From Erinaceus europaeus (Eukaryota; Chordata; Mammalia; Eulipotyphla; Erinaceidae), in assembly GCF_950295315.1 (NCBI RefSeq), contig NC_080179.1, forward strand, positions 68,131,961-68,195,960: a stretch of DNA of 64,000 nucleotides, in the 5' to 3' direction. The position numbers and the translations under genes were made by a program. The notes under the pieces are model-generated. The model did not search any database and was not told where the DNA came from. It saw only the letters and a program-made list of their open reading frames with translations. Position 1 is the stretch's first letter, and every line of letters starts with the position of its first letter. Below, piece after piece: positions 31,150-42,542 of this stretch.

Positions 31150-31612
31150 TATGGAAGACCTCACTCTCTCACACACACACACCACTCACACCTGTACCAC
31201 ACATATCAACACCCTCCATAGGCACACAAAGCGCCCCCTTTCTCGCAGCATACACACCAACATCACACACATCCAGACATTAGTGTGTCAGCCCCCAAAC
31301 ACCAGCAGCACACAAGTACACACCACGCTCACCACATTCTCCCCACACCACACACACTGACAACCCCACTCACGTGCCACACACTTAGACACACACACAT
31401 ATATGCCACACACTTAGGCACATACTGAACACATCAAACACACTCCTCACATACACCACATGCAAATGCACATGCATCACACAGATATCACACACACACA
31501 CCACATGCTTAAACACACCCCCTCACACATACCACACACAGTTCACACCCCATGTATACCACAAACGTTCGCATACTTCTGTACACACACCACCCACATC
31601 AGATATTTTTTG
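31150..31612. repeat. Degenerate CA-rich minisatellite-like region
   Basis: About 460 bp are dominated by CAC and ACA words with blocks like acacaccac and cacacatacc at irregular spacing, as in an expanded and decayed (CA)n. Confidence 0.9.
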
Positions 31613-32554
31613 GGGTGGAGACAGACTCAGTTTACTGAGCCTCCAGGCCCTCACTACTGTTGGGCTTGTGAGTGGGATCAGGCATCCCAGCCCCTAGCTC
31701 TGTGGGAGACTGGGGCATCTCTTCTATTACTGTGGGGATGAGAGTTGTATTGCTACTTTTCCAAATGAACACTTGCTCCCTTCTCATCCGATGTTGGGGT
31801 TGGGGCTATCTAGAAGCGGAAGAGATGCTGTCCACACGCACTGCTTTGTCTTGCGTAAATGTGACGACACTTACAGAAGCCAGGAATTGGCCAGAAGAGA
31901 AATCTGTGGAAAGGGAAAGCCTCTAAGGAAACAGACTTGAGTCGATTACAACTGATCTTCAGAGTAGCTGTCATTTTTTGGCCCTGAGCTTCTGAGACAA
32001 ATCTTAGGGATTTTGATGAATTATTAAAGGACTGTGGCTGGGGGGGTATGGGGGGGTTATGACTTGCATCCTCCCAGTGGTGACAGGACATGTGTTGGAA
32101 CTGAGCTCTGTTTGCACTGTAAGGCTTCAGCTTTCCAGCAGTTTCCACAAGAGCACATGCGGTGCAGAGTTTGATTGGTTCCATGTTTGTGTTGGCTAAT
32201 AAGCAGTAATTACCAACATCTGAGACTCACTCTCTATCAGCTGGTGCTGTTTTCATCAGATAGAAATCAATGGCTGGGAATAGAAACAGGTTTTCAGACT
32301 CTTCAGTTCAAATAAGTCTCCCAAATTCCTAATGAAAATCTTCTGTGATCCGAATGATATAATATTGTCATTAAGCACATGAAGTAAACCATTTAATTTC
32401 AATTCTGCAGGTATCTATATTATAGATTCCGCATCAGACATCATTAACAGTGTCTCTGTTTGTCCATTACCTCTGCACTGGCTGTTCCTGCCTTGGGGGA
32501 ATGTCTTCTCAAGCCAAAAAATAGTAAAAACACATTCAGTGACTTGAGATTCTT
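31613..32554. other. Repeat-poor intron sequence
   Basis: No exon or family was recognised. The AT-rich part at 32190-32540 looks unique. The 15-bp motif tgacttgagattctt at 32540-32554 is the target used by the next two retroposons. Confidence 0.5.
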
Positions 32555-33100
32555 TTATATATATAATTTTTTAAATGTTATTTATAAAAAGGAAACACTG
32601 ACAAAACCATAGGATAAGAGGGGTACAACTTCACACAGTTCCCACCACCAGAACTCCATATCCCATCCCCTCCCCTAATAGCTTTCCTGTTCTTTATCCC
32701 TCTGGGAGCATGGACCCTGGGTCATTATGGGATGCAGAAAGTGGAAGGTCTGGCTTCTGTAATTGCTTCCCTGCTGAACATGGGCGTTGGCAGGTTGATC
32801 CATACTCCTAGTCTGCCTTTTTCCCTAGTGGGGCAGGGCTCTGGGGAAGTGGGGCTCCAGGACACATTGGTGAGGTCGTCTCCCCAGGAAAGTCTGGTTG
32901 ACATCATGCATCTGGAACCTGGTGGCTGAAAAAAGAGTTAAGATATAAAGCAGAACAAATTGTTCACTATTCATGAACCTAAAGGCTGGGATATTGCAGA
33001 TGAAAATTTGGGGCCTCCGTTTTGAAGATAGCTAGTAGACCTATTTTAAGTATATTCCAAAGGGCCCATGACTATACTAGTTTTTTCCTGAGCCTGATAT
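32555..33100 (-). mobile_element. R retroposon (probable L1 3' end), antisense, first of two
   Basis: It starts T-rich at the low-coordinate side, then ccataggataagaggggtac, ttcccaccaccagaactcca, catgggcgttggcaggttga and gctgaaaaaagagttaagat. It is flanked by tgacttga[g/a]attctt at 32540-32554 and 33102-33116. Confidence 0.85.
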
Positions 33101-33116
33101 GTGACTTGAAATTCTT

Positions 33117-33949
33117 TTTTTATTTTTATTTATTTATTTTTATTTAAGAAAGGAGACATTAACAAAACCATAGAATAAGAGGGGTACAATTCCACACAAT
33201 TCCCATAACCCGATCTCCATATCCCATCCCCTCCCCGATAACCTTCCCATTCTCTGTTTCTCTGGGAGTATGGATCCAGGGTCATTGTGGGTTGCAGAAG
33301 GTGGAAGGTCTGGCTTCTATAATTGCTTCCCCGCTGAACATGGGCGTTGACTGGTCGATCCATACTCCCAGTCTGCCTCTCTCTTTCCCTAGTAGGGTGG
33401 GGCTCTGAGGAAGTGGAGCTCCAGTACACATTGATGGGGTCGTCTGTCCAGGGAAGTCTGGTCAGCATCTTGCTGGCATCCAAAACCTGGTGGCTGAAAA
33501 GAGAGTTAATATACAAAGCCAAACAAATTGTTGAACAGTCATGGACCTAAAGACTGGAATAGTGCAGATGAAGTGTTGGGGGGTATTCCCTGCATGCTCT
33601 TGTGTACTTCTGCTTTCAGGTATATATTTTTCCCCTAGTTTATGGGCACGGGTGAACCTCTGCTCTATCTCAGGGGACCTGGACTGTATCTAGGTTTGGG
33701 GACTTTATTGGGGAGTGGAACACCTGGAATGGAATTAGAGTATACTATGAAAGGAAAGGTCTCACCCGAGTGATGAAGCTGAAGGGTTGTCATTCCACAC
33801 CTGAAGTGTCTGGTCACAGTCTGAAGTGAAGCATGCTGGGGTGGCACTCATTGCGTTGATTAGGTTGCGATCCGCAGATGCAATATTATTTGATTTGAAA
33901 TGAGAGCAGCATGCAGAAAAGTGGGCCCCACCCTAAGGTTCCAGGACTG
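33117..33949 (-). mobile_element. R retroposon, antisense, second and longest copy
   Basis: It starts with a T-rich tail then gagacattaacaaaaccata. It continues beyond the first copy's end point with ggtatatatttttcccctag, ggaattagagtatactatga and ttgcgttgattaggttgcga. It is flanked by gtgacttgaaattctt at 33101-33116 and 33950-33965. Confidence 0.87.
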
Positions 33950-34197
33950 GTGACTTGAAATTCTTAGCTGATAAAGGTGTTTTGAAGGCTGCCTGGCTTT
34001 CTAGGTCAGAGAGCATCTCCAGATCAAGCATACCTGAAACCTGAGTTTCTCCTGCTCTTAATGGAGCAATAGACTTGGGCATCATGGGTGTGACGGAGGG
34101 TTTGTAATGAAGAGTGCTTGTTGGGTGGTAGTGAGTGTCAGGTTCGAATGCCTGCTTGCTTTTGGCTGCTGTCATACTGACTTGAAAGCCAAGGTTT

Positions 34198-34365
34198 TGC
34201 GCCTGTGAAATAGCTCACTTGAATAGTGCACTGATTCACCTTACATGCAACCCAGATTTGAGCCCAGTCCTCACTATGTTGAAGGAAGATTCAGTTTTAC
34301 TCTCTTTGCCTCTATCTCAAACAAACAAACAAACAAACAAACAAACAGGCAAACAAAAGTCCAGT
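34198..34365 (+). mobile_element. tRNA-derived SINE, sense, with (AAAC)n tail
   Basis: The head reads tgaaatagctcacttgaata, the middle acccagatttgagcccagtc, and the tail is (AAAC)n at about 34319-34357. Confidence 0.7.
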
Positions 34366-35476
34366 TTTCAGAGGCCCACTCTGTGATGAATCCCTGAAGG
34401 AAAAAGAGAGTTTGATTGAGAAAACCAAAACAGATATTCCCTGTGTTGGACAGATTAGAAAGAAGTCTATGAGTCAAACTGATAAAGGTTGTTGGGTCTC
34501 CCTGTGGTCTTTGTGTTCTCCTTGCTGTTCTGTTTGTTCCTGGCATTTCAGAACTTGTTAAAAATCTCGAACATTCCTTGGGTATACAGTTACCAATAGA
34601 GCGTGGTCACTTTTGACCTGTAGACAGTGTGCATTGATGGGCTAGGTAACATGTAACAGAATGTAAGTATTCATTTGGGTGTGATCATTAAAAAAAGCTC
34701 AGTGGGAGTTTATACCCTGAAATCTGACCTGATCTAGAATTCTTCGTAAGGAGTTGCTTCCAGATCCTGTGTCATTATTTCTTATCCTACTGCATATCTC
34801 TTTGAACGTCTTCAGAGGTGGTGAATTTGGTCATACTCCAAATAGCAGAATTCATTTATATCTTTGTCCCTTTGGTAAAATGAAAAGAATGATAAGGGAG
34901 GAGCAAGAGATTATCCTACAAGTGAATTTCAGTATTAGAAATAGCCAAAAAAAATTTATTTGGAGTAATTCAGGCTGGAAATTACAGACATTAAAGAGAA
35001 ACAGATGAAAGCAGATTCCTTTGAGTGGTTTGCATGGTGATACTGAAGGGATTTTTAGAATGAGTTTCTTGGAAATTTTTTGAGCAGTGCTGACATTAGT
35101 GAAGCCATGTGTCAGTTCTGAAAGTGGTCTCATTAAAGCAAAGTGACGGGTTTATGGGCCCTTGGTTCTTCTGCTCACTCTCCCTCCTAGCCAACCTGTC
35201 AGTTCTCCACACAAGCATTGAAATGTTTCCCTGAGTGCTGGTCAGATCAAATACTGTGAACTGTTAGAACCCAACAGGACAAGTTCTCCCCTGCTGGGTG
35301 CTAAGAGCGATTATTCAGTCACTTCCCTGCCTCTGGCCTGTTGATGTATCTGGTCCATCTCTGGGCGAGCTCCCTGCTGCACGACCATTCCCAGAAGCCA
35401 TGTCTGCTCCCTTCTTTCTTCCCCCTTCCCCTCTGGCACTCTCTAACCACCTGTGCTTGTGTTCTTGACTCACTAG
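34366..35476. other. Repeat-free intron sequence before a coding exon
   Basis: About 1.1 kb with no recognised repeat, ending in the acceptor of the exon at 35477. No extra splice-flanked frame was seen. Confidence 0.55.
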
Positions 35477-35623
<147 letters not shown>

Positions 35624-35754
35624 TGAATCACTTTTCTCAGCTCGTCTCTTATAACCTCTAAGTATAGAAGCGATATTATCTCCTGTGAGTAGCATTCCTA
35701 TAGTAAGCAGAGAAATAGCTATGGTTTAATGACCAAGAGAGAAGTTAGTTGTCT

Positions 35755-35885
35755 GGATGATTTTCTGGACGTACCAGAATACAGTAGAAACACCTCTGCG
35801 TTAGATGGAATTAGATACTTGGATGATTTTCTGGACGTACCAGAATACAGTAGACACCCTCTGCGTTAGATGGAAATAGATACTT
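35755..35885. repeat. Tandem duplication, two 65-66-bp units
   Basis: Unit 35755-35820 is repeated at 35821-35885, both starting ggatgattttctggacgtac. They differ at only about three positions (one indel and a few substitutions). Confidence 0.95.
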
Positions 35886-36224
35886 GGTGCCTGGTGTCTT
35901 TCTGTCTTTAGCCTGTGGATTTCTGTAGCTATGACTGGAATGTGACCCTGATTGGAATAGAAGAACATTTCCCAAAGCAGGTTCCATGCAACACTGATCT
36001 TCATATTATGAACATTTGGGTTGCGAGGGAAAAGGATTCTGTGGCCAAATAACCTGGAGGAATGCTTTTAAAAACACTGTCAGGCTTGTCACTAACTCTA
36101 ACGTGCCCATGTGCAGTGCTGTTCTGTACAAGGATCATCATCTGGATAGCTTCTCTGATGGACAAGTATTCTGACAGCACACATGAGGAGTGTTAGGGAA
36201 GGAATAAGGAATCTTTTGCTTTTT
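35886..36224. other. Unique intron sequence
   Basis: No exon, repeat family or RNA gene was recognised. Confidence 0.45.
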
Positions 36225-36350
36225 TTTTTTTTTTTACACTTACAAAGAAGTATTTACTTTTTTCCTTCCTTCCTTCCTTCCTTCCTTCCTTCCTCCCTCC
36301 CTCCCTCCCTCCCTCCCTCCCTTCTTCCCTTCCTTCCTCTCTTCCTTTCT
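36214..36350. repeat. Poly-T and (TTCC)n/(CCTC)n pyrimidine tract
   Basis: Poly-T at about 36219-36234 is followed after a short spacer by CTTC and CCTC repeats from 36260. Confidence 0.93.
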
Positions 36351-36439
36351 CTTTAATTACCTTATACATTACTGAGTAAACTAGGTGACATGATTTAGTT
36401 TAATACTTGTGAAACATGGATTTTTAGTCATTTTACTGG

Positions 36440-36810
36440 TGCTAGGCTAGCTTCGCAGGCAGGAGAGAGATGACCAGGGACTCATGGCTGAGCTGGGAAT
36501 GCAGTGCAATCAATCTAATCTCTATTCATTAGAAAATCCTGTCCTTTATATCTCCTGAGGCGGAAGTGTCAGAAAGAGAAAGTACGTAGCATAGGGGATG
36601 GGGAGAAGGAAAAAGCATGCGAACCAGTGGGGATTAAATGGTGGAAAACAGGATGTGACTAGGAGAGGGGGCAGAGTGGAAAAAGAGCTCGAACCAGTGG
36701 GGATTAAACCAGAGAGGTCTCAAACAAAACAATGATTATGTAAATAGACCACAGCGTTAAGCAATGCAAGTGAACCTAACGTGATGATCAAAACAGAAGT
36801 GGTCTTAGAA
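36440..36810. mobile_element. LTR-like interspersed repeat, copy 1, degraded
   Basis: It shares gattatgtaaataga(c)cca and gcaatgcaag with 52620-53100 and the start gctaggctagc with 39575-40330. Inside, a 30-bp segment around cgaaccagtggggattaaa occurs twice, at about 36608 and 36677. The family assignment is inferred only from shared segments between three copies. Confidence 0.5.
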
Positions 36811-36959
36811 GCAGAATTAGAAGCAGACCAACATACTTGTAGATTAAGGAGCCACTTGGAGCATTAGATTTTTAGTTCAGCAGCCATCTTTGTTCCTGAA
36901 TTTAATTAGAATGACTCTAGATCTTTACTCTCATCATGTCCTCAGCCAATTCTTTCTTT

Positions 36960-37170
36960 CTAAAAATTTTTTATTAACTTTATTGGATAAAGACGGCCAG
37001 AAATCAAGAGGAAAGGGTGTGAAAGAGAGGGAGAGGGATGGAGAGACACCTGCAGCACTGCTTCACCACTCAAAGCTTTACCCCTGAAGGTGGGGACTGG
37101 GGGCTCAAACCTGGGTCCTTGTGCATTGTAACATGCACTCAACCAGGTGTGCCACCACCCAACTCCCATT
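36960..37170 (-). mobile_element. SINE B, antisense
   Basis: It runs from attggataaagacggccaga to ccaggtgtgccaccacccaa. Confidence 0.88.
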
Positions 37171-37187
37171 CTTTCTTTCTTTCTTTT

Positions 37188-38318
37188 TTGATTCTAAATA
37201 TTTTATTAGTGATTTATAAGATTACAAGATATTAGGGGTGTGATTCCACAGCACTCCTATTGCCCAAGTTCTGTGCGCCCGCTCCCCTCCAGTGGTAACT
37301 GCCATAGTTCTCCCAAAATGAAAGATATCTGTGTATATATGAAAATTTTTGCTTTCTTTCATTTTTGAAAAAAAATTATTGGGGGTAGTAATGGCTTACA
37401 GTAAATATAGTTGTTGGTACATGTGTGAAATTTCTCAATTTTCTGCAAAACACTTTTACTCCCAACCTAGGTCCTCCTCCACCATCTTGCACCAGGATGT
37501 GAACTCCCCCTACCCCCCCCCCCCCCAGCCCCAGAGTCCTTTTCTTTGGTACCATACACCAAACCCAGTCCAAGTTCTGCTTTGTGTTTCCCCTTATGTT
37601 CTTATTTCTCAACTTCTGCTTATGAGTGAGATCATCCCATATCATCCTTCACTTTCTGGCTTATCTCAGTTAGCATGAGTCCTTCAAGCTCCATCCAAGA
37701 TAGTGTGAAGAAGGTGAGTTCCTCATTCTTAACTGCTGTGTATATAGACCACAATTTTCTCAGCCACTTACCTGTTGTTGGACACCTGAGCTGCTTCTAG
37801 GTGTGGGCTATTACAAATTGTCCTGCTATGAACATAGGTATGCACAGATGTCTTTGCGCCGTTATGTTTGTTTCCTTAGGCTATATCTCAGGAGAAGAAT
37901 TTCAGGATCATAGGGTAGGTCCATTTCTAGCCTGAAAATTCTCCAGACTACTCTCCATGGGGGGGGGGTGTTAGACCAATTTACATTCTCACCAGCAGTG
38001 CTGGAGGGTTCCTTACCACCTTCCCCCTCCCCCCACCTCTCAAGCATTTGTTGTTGCTGTTATTTCTGATGTCAGACATTCTCATAGGAGCGAAGTGCTA
38101 TCTCATTGTTATCTTTATTTGCATTTCTCTGACTTGAATAACTTGGAGGATTTTTTCATATGTCTGTTGGCCTTTTTGATCTCTTCTGTGGTGAATATTC
38201 TGTTCATATCCTCTCCCTCTTTTTGGATGGGTCATTTTTGTTGTTGTTGCTGAGTTTGGTGAGCTGTTTATATAATTTGGTTATTAGCCTTTTGTCTGAT
38301 GTATCACATATAAAGATC
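37188..38318 (-). mobile_element. L1, antisense: 3' UTR and ORF2 end, two overlapping pieces
   Basis: The piece 37188-37345 (ttagtgatttataagattac) is followed at about 37365 by a fresh antisense L1 terminus (attgggggtagtaatggctt). It then runs through tatgagtgagatcatcccat, cagtgctggagggttcctta and tagccttttgtctgatgtat. The coding frame is decayed. Confidence 0.82.
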
Positions 38319-38612
38319 TCCAGGATGAATATGGAATGATTCAACTCATAGACGGAAGTTGAAAAATAAGAACAGAAGGCAGAACACAAAGCAGAACTTG
38401 AACTGGGTTCACTTTGCACCAAAGTAAAAGACTTTGTAGTGGGGAGGAGGGGAGGGTCCTGGAACATGATGGCAGAGGAGGACCTAGAGGGTGTTAGATT
38501 GTTATGTGGAAAACTGAGAAATGGTACACATGTACAAACTACTGTATTTTACTGTAGACTGGAAGCCAATAATCCCCCCCAATAAAGAAAAAAAAGTGTA
38601 AAAAAAAAAAGT
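38319..38612 (+). mobile_element. L1 3' end, sense, head-to-head with an antisense L1
   Basis: It starts abruptly at ccaggatgaatatggaatga and runs through gttatgtggaaaactgagaa and atcccccccaataaag to poly-A. Its first 250 bp or so are the sense counterpart of the antisense piece at 37375-37660. Confidence 0.85.
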
Positions 38613-38629
38613 AAGGGATCTCTAACTAG

Positions 38630-38865
38630 ATTTTATTTTTTAAATTATTAAAAAATTTTTTTTATTATCATTACTTATTGGATAGAGATAGCCAGAAATC
38701 GAGAGGGAATGGGGAGATAGAGAGGGAGAAAAACAGAGAGACACATGTAGACTTTCTTCACTACTCATAAAACTTTCCCCCTACTGGTGGGGACTGGGGG
38801 ATCAAACCATGGTCCTTGTACATGATAACTTGTGCACTCAGCCAAGTATTCCACCACCCAGCCTC
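38630..38865 (-). mobile_element. SINE B, antisense
   Basis: It runs from ttattggatagagatagcca to agtattccaccacccagcct. A T/C-rich stretch follows at 38868-38925. Confidence 0.87.
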
Positions 38866-38925
38866 TTTTCCTTTCCTTTCCTTTTCTTTTCTTTTCTTTT
38901 CTTTTCTTTCTTTCTTTCTTTCTTT

Positions 38926-39135
38926 TTTAAATTATCTTTATTTACTTATTGGGTAGAGATAGCCAGAAATTAAGGGAAGAGGGGCAGATAGAGAGGGAAA
39001 GAGAGAGAGATACCCGCAGCACTGCTTCACCATTTGCAAAGCTTTCCCTCTGAAGGTGGAAACTGGGGGTTCAAACCTGATTCCTTGTACATTATATCAT
39101 GTGCACTCAGCTAGGTGCACCACCAACTGGCCTCA
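38926..39135 (-). mobile_element. SINE B, antisense
   Basis: It runs from ttattgggtagagatagcca to aggtgcaccaccaactggcc. Confidence 0.87.
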
Positions 39136-39313
39136 GAGCTATGGATTTGTAGTGATGACTCCTAACCTCAGCAATAACCTTGGAGGCAGAGGTGGGGGAT
39201 GGAATTCTTGTTTCACTGCTTGTGAATCTTCCCTGCATGTGGGGATCAGTGTCTTGAACCTGGATCCTTGAACATTATAACATGTGTTCTCAACCAGGTG
39301 TGCCACCACCCTT
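39136..39313 (-). mobile_element. SINE fragments
   Basis: A sense A-type tail segment (gctatggatttgtagtgatg, aataaccttggaggcag) lies at 39136-39200. An antisense B head half (cttgtttcactgcttgtgaa to accaggtgtgccaccaccc) ends at 39313. Confidence 0.72.
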
Positions 39314-39339
39314 ATGTTTCTTGTTGTTTTTGTTTTGTA

Positions 39340-39530
39340 TTTTGATGCTCTGAGCTGACTTTTTCAGACAGGGACAGACACACAGACTGACAGACAGACC
39401 AATTGATTTAGATAGAAAGACACCACACCACCACTGTTTTCTGCCAGTGCAGTGGGGCCCAGACTCCAACCTGCACCTTTGGCATGGCATAACAGGCACA
39501 CTGTCCAGGCGAGCTATCCTGCCTGCTGCA
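39340..39530 (-). mobile_element. Divergent antisense SINE
   Basis: It has cagacagggacagacacaca and ggcacactgtccaggcgagc, a different head from A-D. It resembles the outer element at 30685-31125. Confidence 0.6.
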
Positions 39531-39574
39531 GAACCCATATTTTGGATTAAGTTTGAATTGAAGGAGTAGTTTCT

Positions 39575-40330
39575 ATTAATTCATGATGCCGGGCTAGCAA
39601 CATAAGAGAGATGACCCAGGAACTGAGGTGGTGGCGGAGAGGTGGTTCAAATTCTTTATTTATCTGAACGCTCCAGAGTAAGATGGTAGCACTGCAGGTT
39701 AAGCACACATGGTGCAAAGCTCAAGGGCCGGTGTCAGGATCCCGGTCCAAGCGCCCCGGCTCTTTGAGGCTGGAAAAGGTAAGTGGCAAGTGGAAAACAG
39801 AAGTGGCTTGACAATACCATATATGGTTAGGAAAGTGGTGGAGAAAGGCAAAAGGGGCTGGGAAAGATAGGAACTTCCTTAGCAACTGTTGTGAGGGGTT
39901 TAACTGGTAGGATTAGTAATACCCTGCAGGCAGGGAGGGTCTTGAGGGTAGAAAGAGAATATATCAAATAAGCAGAATAGGGAAGAGACCTTAAGTCATT
40001 TGTTAGACAAAGCAGAACATTGATATGTAGATAATAAGAGAGTGGGCCATTGTATCAAGGAATGCAGGGTGAATCAGAGGAACTGGCTTAATGTTTTAAG
40101 GAATGCCGAGCCCCTGGGGGCAGAAAAATGTAAGGTCTCTGGAGACAGGGAGTAAGCTAACAGGAAGGCAGAGAACTGAGGTCCGTACCTCTCCCAAACT
40201 CAACCTCAGAGAGAGAGAGTCTGACAGGGAGATTCATTTCCTCAGTTCCCCATTTTCCAATGGGAAAAGCCTCACCACACTCAACCTGGTTCTCACAGTA
40301 TTCCCAGCACATAGCATGTAGCATTAGGGC
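39575..40330. mobile_element. LTR-like interspersed repeat, copy 2 (longest)
   Basis: It starts gccgggctagcaacataaga and shares ttccttagcaactgttgtga, taccctgcaggcaggg and aatgcagggt with 52620-53100. A short SINE A head (cactgcaggttaagcacaca) interrupts it at about 39680-39765. It may be a solo LTR of an endogenous retrovirus; no retroviral coding region is present. Confidence 0.55.
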
Positions 40331-40579
40331 TCGAGTCCTTGGAACACCTTTGCCAGTGACTCAAAGCTGTTCAGTTAAGGACACAGAGGAAGTTGTTCAG
40401 CAATACAGGATCTATTAGCAGTCATTGTCAGGGTTGTAGAGAAACCCAAATTTGGGGGCTCCTTTTAAAGTTAAAAAAATGCTATATAATTCAGACAGCA
40501 CCAAACTCAGCTCCTCGTAGTACACAAGTCAATGAATTTTTAGTCTGTTTCCATTAATGTTACAATTGGGGAATTAAAA
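40331..40579. other. Short unique intron sequence
   Basis: Nothing recognisable; the start may still belong to the LTR-like repeat. Confidence 0.35.
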
Positions 40580-40946
40580 AAAATTTTTTTAATATTTACT
40601 TATTTATTTTGCCTTTTGTTACCCTTGTTGTTTTTCATTGTTGTTGTATTTTTTAAAGACTTTCAAAATATTTATTTATTTATTTATTTATTCCCTTTTG
40701 TTGCCCTTGTTGTTTTATTGTTGTTGTTATCGATGTCATTGTTGTTGGATAGGACAGAGAGAAATGGAGAGAAGAGGGGAAGATAGAGAGAGGGAGAGAA
40801 AGATAGATGCCTGCAGACCTACTTCACCGCCTGTGAAGCGACTCCCCTGCAGGTGGGGAGTCAGGGGCTTGAGCTGGGATCCTTATGCCGGTCCTTGTGC
40901 TTTGCGCCACCTACGCTTAACCCACTGCACTACCACCTGACTCCCA
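40580..40946 (-). mobile_element. SINE A, antisense, with duplicated tail part
   Basis: The tail segment (tttgttacccttgttgtttt) occurs twice, at about 40610 and 40695, before one body and head ending ctaccacctgactccc. Confidence 0.88.
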
Positions 40947-41064
40947 CAGTTGAGGAATGTTTTCACTACCTGTGAAAGATACTCCATGTCCATTTCATAC
41001 GCTGAGTTTCTGTGCTCTCTCTTGCTTTCTTTCTTTATCTTTTTTATTTAATGAAAACTATGTC

Positions 41065-41197
41065 TATTTTTATTTTATTTATTTTTGCCATAACACTTCT
41101 CAGCTCTGGCTTCTAGTGGTGCTGGGAATTGACCCTGGGACATTGGAGTCTCAGATGTGAGAATCTCTTTGCATAATCATTATGCTGTCTCCTTCTG
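41065..41197 (-). mobile_element. SINE D, antisense
   Basis: It has acacttctcagctctggctt, ggagtctcagatgtgagaat and taatcattatgctgtctcc. Confidence 0.8.
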
Positions 41198-41344
41198 CCC
41201 TTATTTCTTTGTCTTGATCAGACTTCCCTATCTTTTTTATTTTGGGGGGGGCAGAGGAGACGGCAACAGGACAACATGGCAACTGCTGTTGCAACTGGAC
41301 CCCAAAACATCTTTCCTTAGCTTTCTTCTTTCTATGTACACCTT

Positions 41345-41560
41345 ATTAATTCGTCTTGCCACAATTGTTGGGGCTCAGTGTCTCCATGACCTCACCACTC
41401 CTGGTGGTCATATTTTTGGAGATAGAGGGGCAGAGCATCAGGGAGGAGAGACACCTGCAGCTCTTTCCACCACTTGTGAAATTCCTCCCCCTGAAGGTGG
41501 GGACAGGGGCTTGAACCCAGGACCTTGTACATGTGAACCTGTGCACTTTATTGGGAAAGA
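41345..41560 (-). mobile_element. SINE B-like, antisense, long form
   Basis: Its 3' segment acaattgttggggctcagtg and cactcctggtggtcat is followed by the body and head half, ending gtgaacctgtgcacttta. Confidence 0.75.
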
Positions 41561-41876
41561 AGGGGCTCCAGTAGTTGTCACACTCCATCCCCATCTCTCC
41601 ATGTAGACATCTCAGTTCAGGAGACTGATCCACCATGATAGCAGGCTGGGCAGGGGGTAGAATGGAGGCATGGGTGTTTCTAGGGAGACTTGGAGATGAG
41701 TAAATGAACCAAGAAGTTGATCATCCTTAATACATTAGGCCCAGTATGCTTAGTAGGTAGGCATCACATTGTAGAAGAGAAGAAACTGAAATTCAGAGAC
41801 ACAGAACCAGATGACCAGCATTTTATAGCAAGTTATTGGAAGAGATTGACACCTGAGATTGGACACCTGATTTCCT
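41561..41876. other. Unique intron sequence
   Basis: No repeat, exon or RNA gene was recognised. Confidence 0.4.
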
Positions 41877-41877
41877 T

Positions 41878-41941
<64 letters not shown>

Positions 41942-41970
41942 TTCCTTCCTTCCTTCCTTCCTTCCTTTCT
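41877..41970. repeat. (TTTC)n then (TTCC)n microsatellite
   Basis: A clean run of TTTC changes to TTCC at about 41939. Confidence 0.96.
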
Positions 41971-41974
41971 TTTT

Positions 41975-42186
41975 ATTTACTTAAAATTATCTTTATTTAT
42001 TTGCTGGATAGTGACTATCAGAAATTGAGAGGGAAGGGGCAGGTAGAGGGGGAGAGAGAGAGAGAGACACCTGCAGCCCTGTTTCCCCACTTGCAAAGCT
42101 CTCCTGCAGGTGAGGACTGGGGGATCAAATATGGGTCCTTGTGCATTATAACCTGCGCTCAGCCAGGTGTGCCGCCACCTGGCCCT
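41975..42186 (-). mobile_element. SINE B, antisense
   Basis: It runs from tttgctggatagtgactatc to ccaggtgtgccgccacctgg. The microsatellite before it lies on its tail side. Confidence 0.88.
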
Positions 42187-42214
42187 TTCTCTGTCTTTCT
42201 CTTCCTCTTCTTTT

Positions 42215-42410
42215 TGTAATTAAGAATATTTATTTGATAGAAACAGAGAAATCAAGAAAGAGTGGAGAGGGGGAAGAGAGAGAGAGACCTGCAGCACTGC
42301 CTCACCACTCATGAAGTTTCCCAGCAGGTGGGGGCCAGGGGGCTTGAACCCTGGTCCTTACACATTGTAACATGTACACTCAACCAAATGTGCCACCCCC
42401 CTGCTCTCCT
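42215..42410 (-). mobile_element. SINE B, antisense
   Basis: It runs from tatttgatagaaacagagaa to aaccaaatgtgccaccccc. Confidence 0.86.
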
Positions 42411-42542
42411 CTTTGTTTTTTTATTCTTGAGAGCAGTGCTCAGTTCTGGTTTATGGGAGTGCTGGAGATTGAACCTGGGATTTTAGAGCCGCAGGCATGA
42501 AATGAAAGTCTTTTGCATAACCATTATACTCTCTCTCCAGCC
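42411..42542 (-). mobile_element. SINE D, antisense
   Basis: It has gagcagtgctcagttctggt, gagccgcaggcatgaaat and ataaccattatactctctct. Confidence 0.82.

Noticed and set aside
33130..33522. 130-codon minus ORF, with relatives at 51609 and 63551
   Set aside because: It is shared by R retroposon copies and broken by different stops in each; its position near the 3' terminus suggests untranslated retroposon sequence.
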